From NCBI GenBank assembly GCA_965371855.1, contig CBDUZZ010000057.1, forward strand, positions 1 through 32,024: a stretch of 32,024 nt of DNA, given 5' to 3'. This document shows positions 25,655 to 32,024 of the stretch, piece after piece. Position numbers and translations under genes: made by a program. Within the stretch, counting starts at the first letter, position 1; each line of letters begins with the position of its first letter. This DNA is from JAADEM01 sp965371855. GTDB taxonomy: Bacteria; Bacteroidota; Bacteroidia; Bacteroidales; Marinilabiliaceae. The notes beneath the pieces were generated by a model. The model was not told where the DNA came from. It saw only the letters and a list, made by a program, of their open reading frames with translations, and did not search any database.

Positions 25655-28027
25655 ATGCAGGAGTTTAAAACAGGACACACACAATTACATAAAAAACAAC
25701 ATTCGAACGACGGAATGTTTGATATTAACCGTATTATAAAATTAGTTATACATAATTGGTACCTGTTTATTTTATCATTTCCACTATTTCTTGGAGGTAT
25801 ATATATATACCACAGATACACTGTCCCCATTTATAGTGCTTCAACAACAATTCTATTAAAAAACTCTCAGGATAGAAACATGTCACAGTCTGATCTTATT
25901 GAAGGCTTCGGCTTGTCACCTGAAATTCGTAATATTGAAAACCAAACATTCATAATAAAATCAAAAAAACTAATTAGAAAGGCTATTGACCTTTCAGATT
26001 TTGGTGTAGAATACTACGGGGCCGGCCACTTAAAGGATACTGAAATATATCACAACTCTCCATTTTTAGTAGAATTTGATTCATTACATCCACAATTATT
26101 AAACGTGCCCATATATATTTCTTGTGAGGAGAAAGACAAAATAAATATTAAAATTAGTAGTGAAGGCAGTTATACGCATATCTTTAAAACAAAGAAATCT
26201 GGAGGAAGAAGCGGACCTGTAAATTATAACACTACGATAAGCTGGGACGAACAGGTAACAACTCCATTATTCTCATTTAGTTTAAAAAAGCTTAACAACC
26301 AGGTTTATGAATCTGGAAGCAAATACTATTTTAAGTTTCAAAGCCATGACCATGTAGCAAATATTTTCAGAAGCCGGTTAAATGTTAATCCATATAGTGA
26401 AGGCTCTTCTATTATGAATATTTCCGTATCCGGTTCCTCATCCGGTAAACTCATAAACTTTCTCGATAAGTTATGTATTGTCATAATGGAGAACAGTCTC
26501 GAACGTAAAAATGATATGGCAATACGCACTATCGCTTTTATTAGCGAACAATTAGAAAAGGTTTCCGATACACTTCAAACAGTTCAAAAAGAGTTGTTAG
26601 AATTCCGCAAGTCCAACCATTTTGTTGTTCCGACTGAATACTCACAGATGATTACCTCCCGGTATTTTGAAAAAGAGAAAGAGCTTAATCTCCTGAGAAT
26701 TAAAAAAGAGTATTATTTGTATATAAAAACAAAGCTATCAGAAAACTCTAAATCTAAAGACTTTATGTTACCCGCAGTATCTGATGAGTCTAACGGACTT
26801 GTAAACCAGCTTGTTTTACAACTATTTTCACTTAAAGAAGAGTATGAAACATTAAGTAATAATGCCGAAAATACCAACCCGTATATAAACACATTATCCA
26901 ATAAAATTACAATTACCGAAAATAATCTTAAAGCAGCAATTAACCAGGTTCTTATAAATATTGAGCTAAAAACAAATGAACTAAAAAATGATCTGAACAA
27001 AACAATAAATGAAATTAAAACCATTCCGGATCTGGAAAAAGAATATGCAGACATTGAAAGAAATTACAAATTGAATGATGCCATATATACTTTTCTACTT
27101 CAAAAACATTCGGAGAATCAAATTGCTAAAGCTTCTAATACTCCTGACAATGAAGTAATTGATACCCCGTCAATAACAGGAATAGTTTCCCCGAATAAGA
27201 AAAACAATTACAGCAAAGCATTTTTATTAGCATTTCTTTTCCCTATCGGAATAATAGTTCTACGCGAAATGCTTAATACTAAAGTTCGCGGAAAAGAAGA
27301 TTTGGAGCACCTTCAGGATGACATTCCTATTCTGGGTGTTATAATGCATAATAAAAATGAAGAACAGGATGTTATTAATGAACAACCCCATTCTGTAGTA
27401 AGTGAAGCTTTTCGTTCTTTACGAACAAAAATAAAGTTCATGACCTGCAAAAATTCCTCATGGGCAATTACTGTTACCAGCACAAATACAGGAGAAGGAA
27501 AAACATTTTGCGCACAAAACCTTGCATCAGCTTTTAGCATTTCAGGAAAGAAAACGATATTATTAGGTTTTGACATGCGTAAACCACGTTTATCTGAATT
27601 GTTTAAGCTAACTAATGAAACAGGATTAAGCAATTATTTAACAAATCAGGCTGGTTTTGATGACATTTGTTATGAAACAAAATACAAAAACCTTTCTGTA
27701 ATTCCTTCAGGTGCAATCCCCCCAAATCCATCTGAACTAATCAGTAATAATAAAACCGAAGAGCTATTTGAGATACTAAGGGACCGCTTTGATGTTATAA
27801 TTATTGACACTCCTCCAATTGGGCTGGTTGCTGATGCCCGTATTTTAATGGATTTTGCCGACTGTCATTTATATGTTGTAAGGGCTAATTTCACAAATAA
27901 AGAACATATGGGTTACTCTTTAAACAACCTTTTATTAGAAAAAGTAAATCATATGGGTATTATTCTTAACGATGTTTCTTTAAAAGATAAAGGTTACGGA
28001 TACTATTCTGCCGAATACTACGGGTAG
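25655..28027 (+). CDS. Wzc-type polysaccharide co-polymerase / BY-kinase
   Basis: This 790-residue inner-membrane protein controls capsule or exopolysaccharide chain length and export. It has an N-terminal Wzz domain with a first membrane helix at about residues 35-55. A long periplasmic, largely coiled-coil region (about 270-500) comes next, then a second helix near 520-540 (KAFLLAFLFPIGIIVL). The cytoplasmic tyrosine-kinase domain has Walker A TGEGKT ending at K616/T617, Walker A' LLGFDMRKPRL and Walker B IIIDTPP (D718). The C-terminus GYGYYSAEYYG is a short autophosphorylation cluster with five tyrosines. The gene has its own promoter. No Wza exporter gene is adjacent, which is unusual for this family. 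Confidence 0.93.
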   Translation: MQEFKTGHTQLHKKQHSNDGMFDINRIIKLVIHNWYLFILSFPLFLGGIYIYHRYTVPIYSASTTILLKNSQDRNMSQSDLIEGFGLSPEIRNIENQTFIIKSKKLIRKAIDLSDFGVEYYGAGHLKDTEIYHNSPFLVEFDSLHPQLLNVPIYISCEEKDKINIKISSEGSYTHIFKTKKSGGRSGPVNYNTTISWDEQVTTPLFSFSLKKLNNQVYESGSKYYFKFQSHDHVANIFRSRLNVNPYSEGSSIMNISVSGSSSGKLINFLDKLCIVIMENSLERKNDMAIRTIAFISEQLEKVSDTLQTVQKELLEFRKSNHFVVPTEYSQMITSRYFEKEKELNLLRIKKEYYLYIKTKLSENSKSKDFMLPAVSDESNGLVNQLVLQLFSLKEEYETLSNNAENTNPYINTLSNKITITENNLKAAINQVLINIELKTNELKNDLNKTINEIKTIPDLEKEYADIERNYKLNDAIYTFLLQKHSENQIAKASNTPDNEVIDTPSITGIVSPNKKNNYSKAFLLAFLFPIGIIVLREMLNTKVRGKEDLEHLQDDIPILGVIMHNKNEEQDVINEQPHSVVSEAFRSLRTKIKFMTCKNSSWAITVTSTNTGEGKTFCAQNLASAFSISGKKTILLGFDMRKPRLSELFKLTNETGLSNYLTNQAGFDDICYETKYKNLSVIPSGAIPPNPSELISNNKTEELFEILRDRFDVIIIDTPPIGLVADARILMDFADCHLYVVRANFTNKEHMGYSLNNLLLEKVNHMGIILNDVSLKDKGYGYYSAEYYG

Positions 28028-28030
28028 CGA

Positions 28031-28122
28031 TTTGGATGTGAGGATATTTGGATGTAAGGATGTTTTGATATTACACCATTGAATAATTGAACCATTAAAC
28101 CATTGAACCATTGAATAATTGA
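28031..28122. repeat. Compound tandem repeats: 16-bp x2 and 8-bp x6
   Basis: Positions 28031-28062 hold two copies of a 16-base unit beginning TTTGGATGT. Positions 28075-28122 hold six 8-base units, variants of ACCATTGA (order: accattga, ataattga, accattaa, accattga, accattga, ataattga). The block fills the gap between the converging Wzc-type and nucleotidyltransferase genes. No hairpin terminator is seen there. Confidence 0.85.
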
Positions 28123-28126
28123 CACC

Positions 28127-29296
28127 TCAATATCTTCCAAACAACCGCTGTATTCCTAATCTAATCATATTATAAAACATACCCAAAAACCTAACTACAA
28201 GTCGCATCAGCCTTACCCAAAAACCTTCCTGTTCTACCCTTCTGTATATTTTTGATTTAACGATATCATATTTCTGACGTATTCCTTTTGCATTCTTTAT
28301 CTGTTCCCATATAAGTCTGTAACCATAGGACTTATTTTGAGACTCAGATGATCTGAAAAACTTCACCGACATTGATATATCCTGTGTTAACTTTTTTTTG
28401 TTCTTTCCACTATATAATATCGTATCCTCTCCCATAAGCAAATTAGTAATAGACAGGATAAATTCAACCGGATAGTTTAACTTCCATAATCTCACCCAAT
28501 ACCAAAAGTCATCATTCCCGGTATCAACCATTACTTTTCCTTTTTTTATAAAAAATATAAAATCAGCCATCCAGCTCAAACGCATTCCGCCTTGCCTGAA
28601 TGTATTATAAACATGAACTGACATATATATAAAAGTATGGTTATTTGATGGCCCCGGCAAGATAAACTTTTCACTCTTCCAGTTTATCTTATTCTGAAAA
28701 ATATCCTCCGGAGGAATAAAATAAGAGGACAATTCAGCAATCAAAAAACGATGAATTTCAAGAGGAGCACCTTTATATATCACCATTGGCAAATGATGAT
28801 TTGCAGGATGATCTTTTTCTTCAGGGTCAGCTAATACAGCACCATTTGAAATAATTAAATCAAAAGCTTTCTTTGCAAATTCTTTAGGTACCAACAAGTC
28901 AATATCACTCATGGGGCGAAGGGAAACTTCGTCATATAAAAAAGAAGCTAAGAGTATCCCTTTCAAAAAAACAACCGGAATACCATTCTCCTGAAAAAGA
29001 GAATAGATGTGTTTTGCAGTATTTGTCAGGTTTGTATTTACAAGCAGTGCCTTGAGATATTCATTTTTTAATTTTGAAATAAAACTACCCGAAAATGAAT
29101 GATGCTGATTACCTGCTAATGATTTATACAGTAAACCCGCTACCCCGTTTTGTCCGGCATAGTTCAACAACACATTCTCATCAATATTTTCAATTCCGCT
29201 GAAAGAATTATTCTCTCTGAAAAGTGTTTCAATAACAAATCTTTCATGAAAAGAAAACTTATTGTCAAACCAACTTTTGTTAATCTCTTTTTTCAT
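28127..29296 (-). CDS. Nucleotidyltransferase family protein (NTP_transf_5-like)
   Basis: This 389-residue protein contains VVFLKGILLASFLYDEVSLRPMSDIDLLVP (about residues 107-140), the G...R-x-MSDIDLL signature of the putative nucleotidyltransferase family found in capsule and peptide-modification loci. The DID acidic pair would bind metal. A later conserved stretch LPMVIYKGAPLEIHRFL is typical of the same family. The C-terminal third is basic and rich in aromatic residues, possibly membrane-proximal. The substrate is unknown. It follows a glycosyltransferase gene after 106 bases on the same strand and converges on the Wzc-type gene, so a role in polysaccharide synthesis is plausible but not shown. 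Confidence 0.72.
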   Translation of the reverse strand: MKKEINKSWFDNKFSFHERFVIETLFRENNSFSGIENIDENVLLNYAGQNGVAGLLYKSLAGNQHHSFSGSFISKLKNEYLKALLVNTNLTNTAKHIYSLFQENGIPVVFLKGILLASFLYDEVSLRPMSDIDLLVPKEFAKKAFDLIISNGAVLADPEEKDHPANHHLPMVIYKGAPLEIHRFLIAELSSYFIPPEDIFQNKINWKSEKFILPGPSNNHTFIYMSVHVYNTFRQGGMRLSWMADFIFFIKKGKVMVDTGNDDFWYWVRLWKLNYPVEFILSITNLLMGEDTILYSGKNKKKLTQDISMSVKFFRSSESQNKSYGYRLIWEQIKNAKGIRQKYDIVKSKIYRRVEQEGFWVRLMRLVVRFLGMFYNMIRLGIQRLFGRY

Positions 29297-29402
29297 TTAT
29301 GTCATTCTACTGCCCAACCTGACGTTTGACAAACTACTATCTTCTTCCTTCTATTAATTACTGTCTTTCCAAAATATATAACACACGACTTTTGCCTTTC
29401 GC

Positions 29403-30155
29403 CTAATCCATATGTCTGAAAAATTGTGGAAGTTTACTGATATTTTTTCTGATAAGGGTAATAATCCCACCCACTCTATTTGATCTTAATGCACGAATAT
29501 CTTCTTTAGATTTTAAGATGATATTGGAAATACTTTTATTACTTGCCCCTCCCATCCTCATTTTAACAATAACTAATGGCAGGTATAAGAAATTCACGGA
29601 ATTTTGTGAAAACAGGCGCAATATATAATCATAGTCAGCTGCTATTTTATAAGATGTATTAAAATAACCTGTTTTCAGAATAATGTCATGTTTTATATAC
29701 ATTGTAGGATGAGGAGGCATCCATCCTTTCCCCAACAGTTCAGGATAAAACTCACAGCTTCTCCATTTCCTTATCACTTTATCGGTATGAACTGAATTAA
29801 CATATACAAGATCACCATACAATACATCCGCACTTTGTTCCCTTAGTGCCGACATAATTTCCTTTAATGTATTTACAGAAAAAAACATATCATCTGCATG
29901 TAGAAAACCAACATAATCACCGGTTGCCTTTTTTAGTCCCCTGTTCATTGCATCATATATTCCTTCATCCGGGGAACTTGACCAAAAGGATATTATATCA
30001 TCATATTTCTTAATTATATCGACAGTTTTATCCGTTGATCCTCCATCGATGACAATATATTCCAATTCTGCACATTTCTGTTCCTTCACACTTTTCAGGG
30101 TATCTTCAAGAGTATCTTCACAATTATAGGTTACTGTAATAAGTGATATTTTCAT
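29403..30155 (-). CDS. Family 2 glycosyltransferase (WcaA-like)
   Basis: This 250-residue protein is a compact GT-A glycosyltransferase. Its motifs are MKISLITVTYNCEDTLEDTL at the N-terminus, IDGGSTDKTVDI, EGIYDAMNRGL and LHADD (the DxD-type metal site), followed by GYFNTSYKIAADYDYILRL. It lacks the N-terminal extension of the glycosyltransferase at 16968-18032 but shares its catalytic motifs, so the two are related. It starts 20 bases after the small membrane-protein gene. Donor and acceptor are unknown. Confidence 0.88.
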   Translation of the reverse strand: MKISLITVTYNCEDTLEDTLKSVKEQKCAELEYIVIDGGSTDKTVDIIKKYDDIISFWSSSPDEGIYDAMNRGLKKATGDYVGFLHADDMFFSVNTLKEIMSALREQSADVLYGDLVYVNSVHTDKVIRKWRSCEFYPELLGKGWMPPHPTMYIKHDIILKTGYFNTSYKIAADYDYILRLFSQNSVNFLYLPLVIVKMRMGGASNKSISNIILKSKEDIRALRSNRVGGIITLIRKNISKLPQFFRHMD

Positions 30156-30175
30156 ATTTAAAATTTGTCTTTCCG

Positions 30176-30700
30176 CTATCTGTATAACAACTCAACATCT
30201 TTTCTTAGCGCATCAATAGCCTTTTTAAAATGACGATTAACATCAACAGTACCGTTTTCAATAATTGTCCTGCCCAATTCTATTGAGTTGCTTTTGGGAT
30301 TAACAGAGGCAGCACTTGTATTGATAAGTTTAAGCAGTTCTGTTCGAGCTTGGCTAATCATTTGCCAGGTTTTTACTGACACATAGATCTGCATAGCCAG
30401 ATTATGGTCAAACTCATTTCTTACAACACGCAATAAATGCGAATGAAATTTCAGACTTGTCAGCCCCTGCTTTTGCTCCCTTAATACCAGTGATTCGGGC
30501 AAAACACGTTCCAATAACAGAGTAAGCCTTTCATAAGCCTGTAACTTTTGAGGTATAATCTCCTTTTTAATATTTAAAAAATTGTCCAGCCTTTTCTCCT
30601 CCAATTCTTTATTAAAAAACCACTTTACAATTAATAAAAGAGGAATTACAACTATTATGGCAACAATAATACAATCGACATGTTCCGAAATAAAATCCAT
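30176..30700 (-). CDS. Small membrane-anchored protein of unknown function
   Basis: This 174-residue protein starts with a short acidic stretch and one membrane helix (about residues 10-29, CIIVAIIVVIPLLLIVKWFF). A mainly helical cytoplasmic or periplasmic domain with LQAYERLTLLLERVLPESLVLR follows. I do not recognise a characterised family, though the protein looks like a conserved Bacteroidota hypothetical. It has no catalytic motif that I can see. It diverges from the aspartate aminotransferase gene (71-base gap) and precedes the glycosyltransferase gene by 20 bases. Confidence 0.75.
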   Translation of the reverse strand: MDFISEHVDCIIVAIIVVIPLLLIVKWFFNKELEEKRLDNFLNIKKEIIPQKLQAYERLTLLLERVLPESLVLREQKQGLTSLKFHSHLLRVVRNEFDHNLAMQIYVSVKTWQMISQARTELLKLINTSAASVNPKSNSIELGRTIIENGTVDVNRHFKKAIDALRKDVELLYR

Positions 30701-30718
30701 TATTCAAGTGTTTTTCGT

Positions 30719-30726
30719 TAAATTTG
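30719..30726 (+). promoter_or_regulatory. -7 box of the aspartate aminotransferase gene
   Basis: TAAATTTG matches TAnnTTTG exactly, in the 71-base divergent gap and 45 bases before the start codon. No convincing -33 box is present. Confidence 0.5.
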
Positions 30727-30771
30727 CATCTAATCTGTTATTTATCCGATTCTGACATAAAAATATGAAAC

Positions 30772-31965
30772 ATGAACCAATTATCAAAACTTATTGCATC
30801 ACTTTCAGAATCTGAGACCATTGCAATGACTCGAAAGAGCAACGAACTCAGAGCAAAAGGAACAGATATTATCAGCATGAGCTTAGGCGAGCCTGACTTT
30901 CCCACTCCTCAACACATAAAAGATGCAGCAAAAAAAGCTATTGATGATAATATAACACACTACACACCTGTTACAGGTTTTCAAGAACTTAAAGAAGCTA
31001 TTGTTGAGAAATTCCGAAAAGAGAATAATCTTGTCTATAACCCGGAAAACATAATGGTTTCAAACGGAGCCAAACACACCATCACTAATATCCTTATGGC
31101 TCTGTTAAATCCTGGTGATGAAGTTATTTTACCGGCTCCATACTGGGTCAGTTACCGTGAAATGGTAAAACTGGCCGGAGGAATTAATATAATTATCAAG
31201 ACAGGAATTGAGCAGGATTTCAAAATTACACCTCAACAGCTTGAAAATGCAATCACTGATAAAACAAAAATTTTAATACTAAACACACCATCAAACCCTT
31301 CCGGAAGTGTATATACAAAAACAGAACTAAAATCCCTGGCAGGGGTAATAAAAAATCATCCAGGACTTTTTGTAATATCAGATGAAGTTTATGAACACAT
31401 TATTTACGAAGGTGAACATTTCAGCCTGGCTCAAATAGATGCAATTAAAGAACAAATAATCGTAGTCAACAGCGTATCTAAAAGTTATGCCATGACAGGC
31501 TGGCGTATTGGTTTTATGGCCGGGCCGGAATGGCTTATAAAAGCCTGTTCAAATCTGCAGGGACAAGTCACTTCAGGTGCAAACTCAATTGCACAAATGG
31601 CTGCTATTGCTGCATTAACAGGTCCGAACGATGACACTGTAAATATGCGAAATATATTTTTAAAACGTAGAAATATACTGATCGATGCTTTTAAGAGCAT
31701 TAACGGTGTTAAAGTCATGGCATCCAAAGGTTCATTCTACCTTTTTCCTGATGTAAGCGGTTTGTTCAATAAAAAATTCAACGGACAAACAATCAGGAAT
31801 TCAGAAGATTTAAGCTGGTACCTGCTTGAAGAAGCACATGTTGCCACAGTACCCGGTAATGCCTTTGGATGTCCGGAATGTATTCGGTTATCTTATGCTA
31901 CAAGTGATGAAAATATTAAAAAAGCAATGAAAAGAATTAAGAATAGTTTAGTAGGTGGCTATTGA
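30772..31965 (+). CDS. Aspartate aminotransferase-type PLP enzyme (class I)
   Basis: This 397-residue protein has the full fold-type I aminotransferase pattern of the 1-beta aspartate transaminase group. SLGEPDFPTP is at residues 37-46 and APYWVSY at about 122-128 (Trp stacking on PLP). NTPSNPSG is at 171-178, DEVYEHI has D204 and Y207, and the Schiff-base lysine K237 lies in SVSKSYAMTGWRIG. A carboxylate-binding Arg lies in IRLSYATS near the end. It would interconvert aspartate and oxaloacetate with glutamate/2-oxoglutarate; prephenate or aromatic activity cannot be excluded. It is cytosolic. It is not closely similar to the PLP domain of the fusion at 18732-20549. Confidence 0.93.
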   Translation: MNQLSKLIASLSESETIAMTRKSNELRAKGTDIISMSLGEPDFPTPQHIKDAAKKAIDDNITHYTPVTGFQELKEAIVEKFRKENNLVYNPENIMVSNGAKHTITNILMALLNPGDEVILPAPYWVSYREMVKLAGGINIIIKTGIEQDFKITPQQLENAITDKTKILILNTPSNPSGSVYTKTELKSLAGVIKNHPGLFVISDEVYEHIIYEGEHFSLAQIDAIKEQIIVVNSVSKSYAMTGWRIGFMAGPEWLIKACSNLQGQVTSGANSIAQMAAIAALTGPNDDTVNMRNIFLKRRNILIDAFKSINGVKVMASKGSFYLFPDVSGLFNKKFNGQTIRNSEDLSWYLLEEAHVATVPGNAFGCPECIRLSYATSDENIKKAMKRIKNSLVGGY

Positions 31966-31970
31966 AGTAT

Positions 31971-32024
31971 CAGTAAGCAGTATTCAGTAAGCAGTATTCA
32001 GTAAGCAGTATTCAGTAAGCAGTA
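31971..32024. repeat. 14-bp tandem repeat running off the window
   Basis: The unit CAGTAAGCAGTATT is repeated 3.9 times without mismatch, beginning 5 bases after the aminotransferase stop codon and continuing past the window end. The unit is itself a doublet of related 7-mers (CAGTAAG / CAGTATT). Confidence 0.9.

Noticed and set aside
29324..29334. An 11-base palindrome GTTTG-A-CAAAC upstream of the nucleotidyltransferase-family gene.
   Set aside because: The arms are only 5 bases and it stands alone; such a match is expected by chance in a window this long.
30772..31965. The possibility that the final aminotransferase gene belongs to the polysaccharide locus as a sugar aminotransferase.
   Set aside because: The motifs (APYWVSY, SVSKSYAMTGWRIG, SLGEPDFPTP) are those of class I aspartate transaminases, not of DegT/ArnB-type sugar aminotransferases.
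1..32024. CRISPR array, mobile element or phage genes.
   Set aside because: The tandem repeats seen have 7-16-base units without spacers, and no transposase, integrase or phage structural protein was recognised.

Overview
The window looks like a chromosomal segment of a free-living or environmental member of the Bacteroidota, probably Bacteroidales/Marinilabiliales-like. The evidence is low GC, a short (286-residue) primary sigma factor, starts without clear Shine-Dalgarno sequences, TAnnTTTG-type -7 promoter boxes ahead of several genes, FtsE, Wzc and HtrA of the Bacteroidota type, and outer-membrane barrel and TPR proteins with 'xLLAQ'-type signal peptides. The taxonomic depth is inference. 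I saw no rRNA, tRNA, CRISPR array, transposase or phage gene.

Layout. (1) 1-170: a GC-rich dispersed hairpin repeat, then the promoter of an acyl-CoA ligase gene. (2) 171-5888, plus strand: long-chain acyl-CoA ligase, cutC, an outer-membrane barrel protein with a strongly basic tail, and uvrB. (3) 5925-8310, minus strand: htrA/degQ-type protease followed by the primary sigma factor gene. (4) 8679-9467: dapF, converging on gyrB (9600-11564, minus). (5) 11746-16769, minus strand: a 1019-residue TPR protein and a putative outer-membrane barrel protein, both carrying GC-rich repeat DNA inside or at the end of their reading frames. (6) 16968-24336, minus strand: a tightly packed seven-gene run, ftsE - wzx flippase - FkbM methyltransferase - glycosyltransferase - nucleotidyltransferase/PLP-enzyme fusion - licD - family 2 glycosyltransferase. 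(7) 24466-28027, plus strand: mltG and a Wzc-type capsule tyrosine kinase. (8) 28127-30700, minus strand: a nucleotidyltransferase-fold protein, a second family 2 glycosyltransferase and a small membrane-anchored protein. (9) 30772-31965: an aspartate aminotransferase, followed by a 14-bp tandem repeat running off the end.

The accessory part is 16968-30155, a surface-polysaccharide region. It has a flippase, three glycosyltransferases, a methyltransferase, a chain-length/export kinase and a decoration module. No Wzy polymerase, Wza exporter or initiating sugar-phosphate transferase is visible, so it must depend on genes elsewhere. The most interesting element is the 605-residue fusion of a LicC-like nucleotidyltransferase with a HisC/CobD-like PLP enzyme, immediately upstream of licD. 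A coherent reading is a self-contained route in which the PLP domain makes an amino-alcohol phosphate from a metabolic precursor, the nucleotidyltransferase activates it with CTP, and LicD transfers it to the glycan. No choline kinase or choline importer of the classical lic1 type is present. The substrate (phosphoethanolamine, serinol phosphate or an aminophosphonate) cannot be decided from sequence alone.
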